Assembly: GCA_031551635.1 (NCBI GenBank) | Contig: JAVBNH010000041.1 | Span: forward strand, 1-24,683 | Source of the DNA: JAVBNH01 sp031551635 | Lineage (GTDB): Bacteria > Bacillota > Clostridia > Oscillospirales > Acutalibacteraceae | Length of the DNA stretch: 24,683 nt | Direction of reading: 5' to 3' | The notes under the pieces: generated by a model | Databases searched by the model: none | The model's input: the letters and a program-made list of their open reading frames with translations, nothing else | What the model was told of the DNA's origin: nothing | Program-made: the position numbers and the translations under genes | Part shown: in pieces, positions 14,690 through 22,177 of the stretch | Position numbering within the stretch: the stretch's first letter is position 1 | Layout of the letters: every line of letters starts with the position of its first letter

Positions 14690-16090
14690 CTATGCTTTCC
14701 AGCACACAAGCAACAAAAAATCCCCCTCGTCCGGGCTTGAAAATCCGCGCTTTTTCATCTCGTCCTTGCTCTCTATGCGTATTTTACTGTCTGCAGTCAT
14801 TTCATATTTGCGGCTTGAGAGCTGGGATAAAAGCTCCGCGTCGTCAGGCAAAAAAACCTCTACCTCCTTCGCTGTACCGCCTTCGTCGGTTTCGCTGAGC
14901 ATATCCTTGAGGTTCGCCATCATCAGAGTAGTGCTGTCATAATAATACTTGTGTCTGATTCTCACTCCGAATTTAATCGGCATCACCTGCAGCCATTTGT
15001 ATTCCTCGGCATTTTCTTTTTTTATTCGGTTGAGCCTGTCGACAACCCCTCCTCCTACTCCGCCGTCGTCAATCTTTACAGGAATTTTTCCGCTGTAGTT
15101 ATATTTATCAATGAGCCGGCGGGCAAGCAATATTATTTCGTCAGCGGTTCTCATCAAATCCTGACCCTGACTTTTCTTATATATAACAACATTTTTATCA
15201 GCCTTGTAGCCGATTACCGTCTTGTCGTCGCCGAAACGTGCGACATCGCAGCCGATATGAATACTATTGACTGTACATGTTTCGCCTTGCTCCTTCGCTG
15301 CTTTAACGCTGTTTTCAAGCAGGGGCAGAGGAATAAAAACATCGTCCTCCTGAAGAGGAAACTCACCCAGCACACGCACGCGGAAAACATTACTGTCCCT
15401 GCCGAATTTCCTAAGCAGGGCACCTATATTGTCCTTGTCCGTCCGTGAGCTCTCAAGTGACGAAATCGTAAAACAGTTGTAAATATCCCTGTCGCGGGTA
15501 TGCGAGTCAAAAAAAATCCCCGAATTTCTCGTGGGATTTCCGCAAAGCAGAAGCTTGTTATTTTCGCTCGAGAGAGTTCCCATTATCGCTTCTAAAATAT
15601 CGTCTGCGACACCTGATGCCTCATCAACGATAAAAAGCATATTGTCCGCGTGGAAGCCCTGCATGTTTTCAGGGCGTGTGGCTGTTTTCGCAACAGCGAA
15701 CCATTGCTTTTCATAACCCTTCATATAGATATAGGACTTTGTCCACTTGAGTATTTCGCACAGCAAAGGGCTTCGCGCCTGCCATTTCGCGACCTCTGCC
15801 CAGAGAACATCATGGAGCTGCTGTCGTGTCGGCGCTGTGGCGACAATTCTTGTGTAAGGATAGCAGGACAAAAACCAGAGAAGTACAACCGCCTCGACAC
15901 TGGTTTTACCGACACCCTGACCTGACTTAACACTCACGCGTCGGCTGACAACGACGCTTCTGAGAATTTTCGCCTGACACTCGTCAGGCTCAAAGAGTAA
16001 AACCTCGCGGGCAAAAAGAATAATATCATTGCGGTAAAACGGAATCCGCTTATTAAAAAGAGCCAGACGCAGGTCAAACTCCTCATTCAT
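14690..16090 (-). CDS. Terminase large subunit (packaging ATPase-nuclease)
   Basis: The protein has 466 residues from ATG 16090 (AAAGG about 14 bases upstream, so the initiation signal is weak). The ATPase half has Walker A KSGQGVGKTS at 55-64 and Walker B LFIVDE at 152-157, followed by the coupling segment LLCGNPT at 181-187. The nuclease half has D282 in GCDVARFGDD, D341/D342 in KIDDGGVGGG and D457 in PDEGDF, the usual three-acid RNase H-like set. All parts needed for DNA packaging are therefore intact. It cuts and pumps DNA into the prohead together with the small subunit coded just upstream. It overlaps a possible plus-strand antisense transcript from the promoter at 14585. Confidence 0.95.
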   Translation of the reverse strand: MNEEFDLRLALFNKRIPFYRNDIILFAREVLLFEPDECQAKILRSVVVSRRVSVKSGQGVGKTSVEAVVLLWFLSCYPYTRIVATAPTRQQLHDVLWAEVAKWQARSPLLCEILKWTKSYIYMKGYEKQWFAVAKTATRPENMQGFHADNMLFIVDEASGVADDILEAIMGTLSSENNKLLLCGNPTRNSGIFFDSHTRDRDIYNCFTISSLESSRTDKDNIGALLRKFGRDSNVFRVRVLGEFPLQEDDVFIPLPLLENSVKAAKEQGETCTVNSIHIGCDVARFGDDKTVIGYKADKNVVIYKKSQGQDLMRTADEIILLARRLIDKYNYSGKIPVKIDDGGVGGGVVDRLNRIKKENAEEYKWLQVMPIKFGVRIRHKYYYDSTTLMMANLKDMLSETDEGGTAKEVEVFLPDDAELLSQLSSRKYEMTADSKIRIESKDEMKKRGFSSPDEGDFLLLVCWKA

Positions 16091-16128
16091 TACATTATCA
16101 ATACCTTTCGTATTAATTCAAAGATATA

Positions 16129-16755
16129 TTAACTCTCATCCGAGCGCAGAACTCCTTCAATCCACGCACCGAGAGCGTCGGACGATTTTGTTTCGTCCTG
16201 CTCTAACTTTTTCTCCTGAAACAGCAAGCGTTTGTTGTCATACTCGATTTTATGCCTGTCCATGGGGTTAATTCCGAAATAGCATTCGAGGAACTCAAGC
16301 GACTTCATTCTGTCCTCAAGCTTAATTCTAGCGCCCGCCGTGCTGTCGCAGACCTCGCGAATAAGCATGCCGTCAACATTCTGACTGTTTTTAAGCACAA
16401 CACGGTTCACCTTTTTTGTCAGTGCGACTGTCTCACCTCTGTCGTTTTCATACATTACCGGTTCGCCCTTTGAGAGCACCGGCTCGTCAAGCAGAGCGAA
16501 CTCGACAAAATCGGTGATGTCCGCAAAGGCAATGCGCATATGCATATCAACAATATCGCTCTCCCGCAGCATTATAATATCCTTCTTCAGCTCGCACAGC
16601 CTGTCAATTTCCTGCCTGACCTTTTTGTGCGACAGCAGCGCGGGATAGTGAATAGCGGCAGTCGCGTAATCGCAGATGAAAGCCTTCATATACGAGTGTG
16701 TGGGGTTAAAGCTCTTTGCGTAATAGCTGCAAAATGACTTGACCTTATCGTTCAC
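16129..16755 (-). CDS. Terminase small subunit (Terminase_2/XtmA-like)
   Basis: The protein has 208 residues from GTG 16755, with GAAGGG about 9 bases upstream. A longer frame begins at TTG 16824 but its extra residues come from the heptamer repeat, so it is rejected. Residues 4-50 carry the DNA-recognition helix-turn-helix pattern SFCSYYAKSFNPTHSYMKAF, with LLSHKKVRQEIDRL next. The middle has FADITDFVEFALLDE and the C-terminus is charged, as in Terminase_2 proteins. It recognises packaging sites and hands DNA to the large subunit. It is the first visible gene of the late operon, on the edge of the phage region. Confidence 0.85.
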   Translation of the reverse strand: MNDKVKSFCSYYAKSFNPTHSYMKAFICDYATAAIHYPALLSHKKVRQEIDRLCELKKDIIMLRESDIVDMHMRIAFADITDFVEFALLDEPVLSKGEPVMYENDRGETVALTKKVNRVVLKNSQNVDGMLIREVCDSTAGARIKLEDRMKSLEFLECYFGINPMDRHKIEYDNKRLLFQEKKLEQDETKSSDALGAWIEGVLRSDES

Positions 16756-16775
16756 AAAACCAGACCCTTCAATAT

Positions 16776-16942
16776 AATTGACAATTGACAGTTGACATTT
16801 ATTTATCGGGAGGCTAAAATTCAATTATTCATATCTTACTTCCCGACCGGATTTTACAAATCGTTTGCGTGCGTAATTAAAAAATTTTAGCCATTTCAAA
16901 TCGCGACCTTCATTGTCAATTGTCACTTGTCAATTGTCAATT
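16776..16942. repeat. ~167-bp imperfect inverted repeat with heptamer arms, at the phage-host junction
   Basis: The left arm has AATTGAC, AATTGAC, AGTTGAC (16776-16796) and the right arm GTCAATT, GTCACTT, GTCAATT, GTCAATT (16915-16942), which are reverse complements of one another. Inside lies a second perfect pair, GGCTAAAATT (16812-16821) and AATTTTAGCC (16883-16892). The unit looks like a small palindromic or MITE-like element, with the centre holding no gene. The arms contain TTGACA, the -35 consensus, on each strand. Confidence 0.75.
16792..16820 (+). promoter_or_regulatory. Sigma-A-like promoter reading toward capA
   Basis: TTGACA (16792-16797), a 17-base spacer and TAAAAT (16815-16820) form a good promoter; the -35 comes from the last heptamer of the left arm. 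The start would be near 16827, giving a ~190-base leader to capA. A second, weaker candidate is TTGTCA (16934-16939), 16 bases, TATGCT (16956-16961), nearer to capA and also using a heptamer as -35. Confidence 0.5.
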
Positions 16943-16964
16943 CGACAAACTGACCTATGCTAGC

Positions 16965-16973
16965 ATTATATCA
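16965..16973 (-). promoter_or_regulatory. Possible extended -10 for the phage late operon
   Basis: On the minus strand this reads TGATATAAT, an extended -10 with a perfect TATAAT. I find no good -35 at the right distance. It would start transcripts about 200 bases ahead of the small terminase, running through the inverted repeat. It is the best minus-strand candidate in the divergent region, but phage late promoters may use a different activator. Confidence 0.3.
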
Positions 16974-17014
16974 CCGTAAAAGAACCCACTACTGACAGAA
17001 AAAGGAGAACTGAG

Positions 17015-18220
17015 ATGGGAAAGACAAAAAAAGCGGGAAAGACATTGAAAACCATATCAATAATTCTTTGTGTTCTCATAGCAATTACACTCGCGGCGAA
17101 TATTCATCTTAGCTCACAGCTTAAAAAACTAAGCGGTGAAAACGAGACAGGGACTAAAACAGAGACAGCGCAGTCAAACGAAACAACAACACAGCTTTAT
17201 CCTAAGCAGACCTCCCTCTCCATGGTCATGACCGGTGACGCTCTAGTTCACAGTGCGGTTTACAAGGACGCAAAACTCAGCGGTGACAGCTATGATTTCA
17301 CAAAGCAAATAGAAAAAATAGCGCCGATAATAAAGCAATATGACCTCGCGTATTATAATGCCGAAACAATAATCGGCGGCAGGGAGCTGGGTATCTCCAC
17401 CTATCCCTGCTTCAACACCCCCGAGGAATTCGCTGAGGCAATGCTCGCTTCCGGTTTCAATATGATGTCTCTCTCAACAAACCACACCATGGACAAGGGT
17501 GAAAAAGGCATTATTTATTCTTGTAATTATTGGAAAACCAAAGACGTGCTAGCGACAGGCTCATATCTCAGCGAGCAGGAACGCACCACGCCGAACATAA
17601 AAGAAAAAAACGGCATTAAATATACTATGCTCTCGTATACCATGCTCGACAACGGTCTAAAAACGCCGGAGGGCAAGGATTTTTACAACTGTATGTACAG
17701 CAATGATAAGGCAAAAGCCGACATTGAGCGCGTCAGAGGGCTTTGCGATGTGCTTATAGTATCTATTCACTGGGGTGTAGAGTATTCCCAAACTCCGACA
17801 GCTCAACAAAGACAGATTGCCAAATACCTCGCAGAACAGGGTGTAAACATTATAATCGGAACTCATCCCCATGTGCTGCAGCCTATCGAATTTATCGGCG
17901 ATACCGTGGTTTATTATTCCCTTGGGAATTTCCTTTCCGCTCAGGATTCTACTGTGAAGCTCACAGGAGTTCTCTCGAGCCTTAAAATTAACAAGACCGA
18001 AAACGCCGACGGCTCAAAGAAAATTACACTCAGCGATTTCTCTAATGAGCTAATCTATACGAAGTATAATAAGACCGGCAACGGCTGGGTGAACTTCAAG
18101 GTTTACCCTTTTGGCGAGCTGAACGAAACTATCCTGCCCGGCTATAAAAACACATACGCTCAAAGCATAGCGGTGCTTAAAAACCTAGACTCAAGTGTTT
18201 CAGTCGCCGCCATTCAATAA
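17015..18220 (+). CDS. CapA-family (PGA_cap) membrane-anchored metallophosphatase-like protein
   Basis: The protein has 401 residues from ATG 17015, with AGGAG and 7 bases spacing. Residues about 12-32 are a single N-terminal transmembrane anchor, followed by a Thr/Ser/Glu-rich linker to about residue 64. The catalytic-type domain has MTGDALVH (72-79), NAET (115-118), SLSTNHTMDKG (152-162), SIHWGVEY (250-257), GTHPHVLQP (282-290) and YSLGNF (301-306). These are the conserved motifs of the calcineurin-like CapA family linked to poly-gamma-glutamate capsule. No capB or capC neighbour is present, so a true capsule role is unproven; many stand-alone members have unknown substrates. It is divergent from the phage genes and ends two bases before DUF3842. 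Confidence 0.88.
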   Translation: MGKTKKAGKTLKTISIILCVLIAITLAANIHLSSQLKKLSGENETGTKTETAQSNETTTQLYPKQTSLSMVMTGDALVHSAVYKDAKLSGDSYDFTKQIEKIAPIIKQYDLAYYNAETIIGGRELGISTYPCFNTPEEFAEAMLASGFNMMSLSTNHTMDKGEKGIIYSCNYWKTKDVLATGSYLSEQERTTPNIKEKNGIKYTMLSYTMLDNGLKTPEGKDFYNCMYSNDKAKADIERVRGLCDVLIVSIHWGVEYSQTPTAQQRQIAKYLAEQGVNIIIGTHPHVLQPIEFIGDTVVYYSLGNFLSAQDSTVKLTGVLSSLKINKTENADGSKKITLSDFSNELIYTKYNKTGNGWVNFKVYPFGELNETILPGYKNTYAQSIAVLKNLDSSVSVAAIQ

Positions 18221-18222
18221 AA

Positions 18223-18666
18223 ATGAAAGAAATGATTAAGGTGAAAATACTGATAATTGACGGCATGGGCGGCGGTATCGGAAAGGCTATCATCGAGCTT
18301 CTGAAACCCTTAGCCCCACAGACGGAAATAATAGCCGTGGGAACAAATTCCATTGCGACCTCTGCAATGCTCAAAGCGGGCGCTGACTGTGGCGCGACCG
18401 GAGAAAACGCCGTTATATATAACAGCGCGAACTGTGATATAATTGCCGGCGTCATAGGTATAGCTTTCGCTAATTCCATGCACGGCGAAATCAGCCCAAA
18501 AATGGCGGAGGCGGTATCTTCGAGCAAAGCTCACAAGATGCTGATTCCTATCGAAAAATGCAATGTGACGCTTGCCGGAGTCAGCGAGAGGAATATCGGC
18601 TACTATATCCGCGAGCTCTGTGAGCAGATAAAAAATCGTATTGACAATCAGAGCAATATAATGTAA
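18223..18666 (+). CDS. DUF3842 family protein, possible nickel/cobalt-linked partner
   Basis: The protein has up to 147 residues, starting 2 bases after the capA stop. ATG 18223 and ATG 18232 lack a good ribosome site, and GTG 18241 gives VKILIIDGMGGG, the usual start of this family, so the true start may be 18241. The glycine-rich motif IDGMGGGIGK points to a Rossmann-like nucleotide fold. Later comes TNSIATSAMLKAGAD, then NCDIIAGVIGIAFANSMHGE and MLIPIEKCNVTLAG. The function of DUF3842 is unknown. Here it stands directly ahead of the Ni/Co transporter and lar genes. From memory this neighbourhood recurs in Clostridia, which would suggest a role in metal or cofactor handling, but I could not check it. 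Confidence 0.82.
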   Translation: MKEMIKVKILIIDGMGGGIGKAIIELLKPLAPQTEIIAVGTNSIATSAMLKAGADCGATGENAVIYNSANCDIIAGVIGIAFANSMHGEISPKMAEAVSSSKAHKMLIPIEKCNVTLAGVSERNIGYYIRELCEQIKNRIDNQSNIM

Positions 18667-18688
18667 TATATCAGCAATGCATATCAGA

Positions 18689-18802
18689 AGATGTGCCGTT
18701 TATTAATTGTTAATTATTGTCAGACAAAAAAGCATGATAAATGATGCCGCGAAGGTATTTTAGCGTTATAGAAATAAACGCAAAAATAACGGCATCTTTT
18801 TT
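18689..18802 (+). terminator. Hairpin with alternative pairing and T-run ahead of the nickel transporter
   Basis: GATGCCG (18743-18749) pairs with CGGCATC (18790-18796), enclosing a GCGTT/AACGC stem (18763-18767, 18777-18781), then TTTTTT at 18797-18802: an intrinsic-terminator layout. The same right arm can also pair with an upstream copy, AGATG-CCGTT-ATT (18689-18704, with two small bulges), over 13 bp. It may simply end the capA-DUF3842 transcript, or act as an attenuator that controls cbiM. I did not recognise a cobalamin or NiCo riboswitch, though 182 bases are available. The remaining gap holds the ribosome site AAGGAG at 18835-18840. Confidence 0.55.
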
Positions 18803-18848
18803 GTTGCCTATATTCTTATTATGAAATATAATAAAAGGAGATTTTATT

Positions 18849-19874
18849 ATGCATATGTCAGACGCTCTTTTGTCTCCCGTTGTCGGCGGAGTAATGTGTG
18901 CTCTAAGCACGGGAGCAATCGGATATTCAATAAAGAAAATAAAAAAAGATGAGTTTACAGAGAAAAAAATCCCGATAATGGGCGTAATGGGCGCCTTCGT
19001 TTTCGCCGCGCAGATGATAAATTTCACCATTCCCGGCACAGGCTCAAGCGGTCACATCGGCGGGGGAATTCTGCTGGCGGCAGCAATCGGCGGCTTCCCC
19101 GCTCTGCTGTCATTGAGCGCGGTACTGCTCATTCAGTGCCTCTTTTTCGCTGACGGAGGACTGCTTGCTCTCGGGAGCAATATCTTTAACATGGCAGTCA
19201 TACCCTGTCTGCTCATTTACCCTCTGATTTTTAAGCCGCTGATAAAAAAGGGAATGAACGCAAAGCGGCTCACAGTCGCCTCGATACTATCAGTAGTCGC
19301 CGGTTTGCAGCTCGGTGCCTTCGGCGTGGTTATAGAGACAACTCTCTCTGGTATTACAGAGCTACCATTTGCCGCATTCACCGCGCTCATGCAGCCCATT
19401 CACCTCGCGATAGGTCTGATAGAGGGCATTATAACCGCCGCTGTTCTCTGCTTTGTATATAAAATGCGTCCGGAAATCCTAGAAAGCGCTAATTCCAGTA
19501 AGCCGCTTGAAAAAACGACCTCGACGCGCAAGGTGCTGACGGTTCTTGCCGTTCTGACCTTACTTGTCGGCGGAGGGCTCTCGATATACGCCTCCTCAAA
19601 CCCCGACGGGCTTGAGTGGTCAATCATAAAGCTTCACGAGGAGGAGCTTGAGGCGGAAGGCGCTGTAATAGAAGGCGCGGCAAAGGTACAGGATGCCGCG
19701 GCATTTATGCCTGATTACTCCTTTAAAAATTCATCAGAAGACGGTTCTGCGCTGGGCACATCAGCGGCAGGTATAATCGGAGGGCTAATAAGCTTTCTGC
19801 TCGCCGCCGTCTGCGCGTTCGTAATAACACTTATCAAAAAATCAAGGAAAACGAAAAATGAAATCAATGTCTGA
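18849..19874 (+). CDS. cbiM: Nickel/cobalt ECF transporter substrate-binding subunit, NikMN-type fusion
   Basis: The protein has 341 residues; ATG 18849 follows AAGGAG by 8 bases. The N-terminus MHMSDALLSPVVGG supplies His2, which with the amino terminus and a later histidine (His69 in GSSGHIGGG) binds Ni or Co in solved NikM/CbiM structures. Several membrane segments follow (about 45-60, 72-125, 143-166, 184-204). After a linker, residues 228-330 add a CbiN/NikN-like part with one membrane segment, the PDGLEW signature (252-257), a MPDYSF segment (287-292) and a last transmembrane helix. This is the fused NikMN form. Lar enzymes next door argue for nickel as substrate; cobalt is the alternative. 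It overlaps cbiQ by 17 bases. Confidence 0.9.
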   Translation: MHMSDALLSPVVGGVMCALSTGAIGYSIKKIKKDEFTEKKIPIMGVMGAFVFAAQMINFTIPGTGSSGHIGGGILLAAAIGGFPALLSLSAVLLIQCLFFADGGLLALGSNIFNMAVIPCLLIYPLIFKPLIKKGMNAKRLTVASILSVVAGLQLGAFGVVIETTLSGITELPFAAFTALMQPIHLAIGLIEGIITAAVLCFVYKMRPEILESANSSKPLEKTTSTRKVLTVLAVLTLLVGGGLSIYASSNPDGLEWSIIKLHEEELEAEGAVIEGAAKVQDAAAFMPDYSFKNSSEDGSALGTSAAGIIGGLISFLLAAVCAFVITLIKKSRKTKNEINV

Positions 19875-20601
19875 GGGAATATACCGGCTTGAACATTATT
19901 CAAATGAAAACACCTTTGTTCAAAAGCTACATCCCACAGTCAAGCTTTTGACTACATTTGTTTTCGTTTTCGCAGTCGTCTCCTTCGGAAGATATTCTTT
20001 TTTCACTTTGCTGCCTTTGTTTTTCTATCCAACGCTGCTTGCCGCGCTAGCAAATATTCCCTATATGCTGCTGTTCAGGCGCTTTCTGGCGGCGCTGCCC
20101 TTCGTCTTTTTCGCCGCTTTATCGGTTTTATTTTTCACTGAAGGAAATTCAAGCAAGATTAATCCCTTCCTCACGATAATCCTCAAATCATATTTAACCG
20201 TGTTTTCCGTCCTCATTCTCGCAGGCACCACCCCTTTTTTCGAGCTTATAAACACGATGCGGCGCATGAAAATACCGCCGGTTATGATAACAATTTTTGA
20301 AATGACCTACCGTTATATCGGTGTTCTCTCAGAAGAAGCCCGCACCATGTACACCGCGTATTCGCTGCGCGGCAACACAAAAAAGGGCATAAAAATAAAT
20401 GATATGGGCAGCTTTATAGGTCACCTATTGCTCTCGGGATTTGAACGCGCGGAACGTGTTTACAACGCGATGAAATGCCGCGGCTATCTGCAGCTCTCCG
20501 GCAATTCCAGGAGGAAGGGTTTGAATTACAAGGATATTTTATACCTAATTCTTGTTAACACATATATAATCAGCATACGAATTTTTGATTTTATTCTTTA
20601 G
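19858..20601 (+). CDS. cbiQ: ECF transporter transmembrane subunit (T component)
   Basis: The protein has 247 residues from ATG 19858 (AAGGA 9 bases upstream, inside the end of cbiM). It has several hydrophobic segments (about 28-46, 52-70, 78-96, 105-125, 232-247). The C-terminal cytoplasmic part carries the two coupling motifs of T components, AYSLRG around 167 and ERVYNAMKCRGY around 200, which dock onto the ATPase. It passes energy from CbiO to CbiM for metal uptake in the cytoplasmic membrane. The 17-base overlap with cbiM means both are translated from one message. Confidence 0.9.
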   Translation: MKSMSEGIYRLEHYSNENTFVQKLHPTVKLLTTFVFVFAVVSFGRYSFFTLLPLFFYPTLLAALANIPYMLLFRRFLAALPFVFFAALSVLFFTEGNSSKINPFLTIILKSYLTVFSVLILAGTTPFFELINTMRRMKIPPVMITIFEMTYRYIGVLSEEARTMYTAYSLRGNTKKGIKINDMGSFIGHLLLSGFERAERVYNAMKCRGYLQLSGNSRRKGLNYKDILYLILVNTYIISIRIFDFIL

Positions 20602-20635
20602 CTATTCTGGAAATTTAAAGAAAGAGAAGGAAAAA

Positions 20636-21343
20636 ATGTTAAATATATCCGATCTCACTTTAATTTACCCCGACAAAACTGTCGCGCTTGAGGATTTTTC
20701 ACTTGAACTACGAGAGGGTGAAAGCCTTGCGCTAATCGGCGGGAACGGCGCGGGAAAATCCTCGCTGCTCTTTTCGTTTGTCGGAATTCTTGACAGTGCG
20801 AAAGGCATAATCGAGCTTGAGGGTAAAAGGCTGACAAAAGAAAGCAAAACCTTCTTCCGCGAAAAAATCGGAATGGTTTTCCAAAACCCTGACGACCAGC
20901 TTTTTACTTCGAGGATTTATGACGATATAGCATTCGGACCGCGCAATGAAAAGCTTGACGAAAAGACTGTTAAATCTCAGGTTGAGGCGGTAATGGATAC
21001 ATTGAATATTAAGCATTTGCAGGACCGCTCTCCCCTGCGGCTCTCAGGTGGCGAGAAACGTGTCTGCGCTATAGCGACTGTTCTCGCGATGAATCCTTCG
21101 ATTATACTTTTCGACGAGCCGACAGCTTTCCTTGACCACAAAGCCCGCAGGACGCTGATAGATATTATTAACAAGCTACCCGTTTCAAAAATAATTGCAA
21201 CTCACGACCTCGATTTTGCCTCTAAGGTTTGCGGCAGAGCAGTCATACTCTCGGCAGGCAAAAAGGTGGCTGAGGGCGGAATTGAATTGCTTTACAACAG
21301 GGAAAAGCTAGAAGAATATTCGCTTGATTGTTTAAAAATTTAG
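20636..21343 (+). CDS. cbiO: ECF transporter ATPase subunit (A component)
   Basis: The protein has 235 residues from ATG 20636, with GAAGG five bases upstream; an earlier frame at 20585 runs through the cbiQ end and is rejected. It has all ABC motifs: Walker A GGNGAGKSS (35-43), Q-loop Gln83, signature LSGGEKR (136-142), Walker B IILFDEP (156-162) and His190. QNPDDQLF at 83-90 is typical of ECF ATPases. It drives nickel or cobalt uptake together with CbiM and CbiQ. Its TAG stop (21341-21343) is also the first codon-sized part of repeat copy R3. At 235 residues it is short because ECF A subunits often carry a longer C-terminus. Confidence 0.93.
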   Translation: MLNISDLTLIYPDKTVALEDFSLELREGESLALIGGNGAGKSSLLFSFVGILDSAKGIIELEGKRLTKESKTFFREKIGMVFQNPDDQLFTSRIYDDIAFGPRNEKLDEKTVKSQVEAVMDTLNIKHLQDRSPLRLSGGEKRVCAIATVLAMNPSIILFDEPTAFLDHKARRTLIDIINKLPVSKIIATHDLDFASKVCGRAVILSAGKKVAEGGIELLYNREKLEEYSLDCLKI

Positions 21344-21416
21344 CACCTTAGTGGGCTGAAAGCTCAAAAAAAAACACGACTTGGGTTGTGGGCTTGGCAA
21401 GCCAAGCCCACGTTAG
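21341..21416 (+). repeat. Dispersed palindromic element, copy R3
   Basis: This plus-strand copy starts with TAG, the stop of cbiO, and ends with GTTAG next to the AGGAG ribosome site of larE (AGGAG 21415-21419 overlaps the end). A perfect palindrome lies at 21388-21411 (GTGGGCTTGGC, AA, GCCAAGCCCAC). The element runs in the direction of transcription, like copies R1 and R2, but on the opposite strand to them. It is the cleanest copy and sits inside the metal-cofactor operon. Confidence 0.93.
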
Positions 21417-21427
21417 GAGTTTTTTTT

Positions 21428-22174
21428 ATGACACTTGAAAATTTTTTCAAAGAGAATAACAAGGTCGCCCTTGGCTTCAGCGGAGGAGTGGATTCCTCTT
21501 TTCTGCTATATTCGGCTATTAAATACGGTGCGGATATAACCGCATATTATATAAAAACACCCTTCCAGCCGGAATTTGAATACACAGACGCCTTAAAAAT
21601 GGTCGAATTATTAAATGCAAAGCTAAAAGTTATCGAGCTTGATGTGCTGGGTGATGAAACCATAAAAGCCAACCCGCATAATCGTTGTTACTTTTGTAAA
21701 AAAGCTATTTTCGGCGCGATATGCGTTGAGGCTAAAAAAGACGGAATTCCCCTGGTGATTGACGGCACAAACGCCTCCGACGACGCAGGTGACCGCCCCG
21801 GTATGCAAGCCCTTGGCGAGCTTTCAGTACGCTCTCCTCTGTGTGAAAGCGGCTTGACAAAAGACGAAATACGGCGGCTGTCAAAGGAAGCAGGGCTTTT
21901 CACATGGGATAAACCCGCTTATGCCTGTCTTGCAACGCGTATCCCTGAAAATCAACAGATAAACACAGATTTACTTACAAAAATAGAAAAATCCGAGGAC
22001 TGCCTGCGCACTCTCGGATTTATTGATTTCCGCGTCAGGGTATACAGCGGCGCGGCGCGGCTCCAGTTCCCCGAATCCCAGCTTATACAGGCAATCGAAA
22101 AGCGAGAAGTGATTGCAGAAAAGCTTGAGCAATATTTTTACCCGGTTTTACTCGACCTCAGCAAAATACGTTAG
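21428..22174 (+). CDS. larE: LarE, pyridinium-3,5-bisthiocarboxylate mononucleotide synthase
   Basis: The protein has 248 residues from ATG 21428, with AGGAG eight bases upstream; a longer frame from TTG 21386 starts in the repeat and is false. The PP-loop SGGVDSS is at 18-24. LarE uses ATP to activate the two carboxylates of LarB product P2CMN and adds sulfur. Three cysteines stand out: C87 and C90 in CYFC, and C167 in YACLATR. This set matches the LarE type that carries a [4Fe-4S] cluster with extra sulfide (as in Thermotoga) rather than the single-Cys sacrificial type of Lactiplantibacillus. If so, the enzyme would be catalytic. The next gene, larB, starts three bases after the stop. Confidence 0.93.
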   Translation: MTLENFFKENNKVALGFSGGVDSSFLLYSAIKYGADITAYYIKTPFQPEFEYTDALKMVELLNAKLKVIELDVLGDETIKANPHNRCYFCKKAIFGAICVEAKKDGIPLVIDGTNASDDAGDRPGMQALGELSVRSPLCESGLTKDEIRRLSKEAGLFTWDKPAYACLATRIPENQQINTDLLTKIEKSEDCLRTLGFIDFRVRVYSGAARLQFPESQLIQAIEKREVIAEKLEQYFYPVLLDLSKIR

Positions 22175-22177
22175 AAG

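Larger units (their letters stand above)
1..16755 (-). mobile_element. PBSX-like prophage late region, possibly domesticated; left end outside window
   Basis: A continuous minus-strand set of about 20 genes follows the usual order DNA packaging, head, connector, contractile tail, baseplate, fibres. Gene spacing is tight, several genes overlap or nearly abut, and no frame is broken. The right boundary is sharp: the small terminase begins at about 16755 and the host-type capA gene starts at 17015 on the other strand. No integrase, tRNA attachment site, repressor, replication or lysis gene is visible. A tail-assembly chaperone, a full-size tape measure and a MuF-like minor head protein are also missing. 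This content fits a defective or domesticated PBSX-type particle or gene transfer agent, but lysis and regulatory genes could lie left of base 1. Only the right boundary is supported here. Confidence 0.85.

Noticed and set aside
14692..14898. Plus-strand 68-residue frame behind the antisense promoter
   Set aside because: It is antisense to the terminase end, with no ribosome site and no recognisable composition; an RNA is a better idea than a protein.
16756..16824. 23-residue extension of the small terminase from TTG 16824
   Set aside because: The extra residues are translated from the inverted-repeat heptamers and there is a suitable GTG with a ribosome site at 16755.
18804..18832. TTGCCT, 17 bases, TATAAT as the promoter of cbiM
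   Set aside because: It would start transcription at about 18839, within the ribosome site AAGGAG (18835-18840), so the message would lose that site. Kept only as a weak possibility.
18667..18848. Cobalamin riboswitch ahead of cbiM
   Set aside because: The leader is about 180 bases and has no recognisable B12-box sequence; a hairpin and T-run are all that can be supported.
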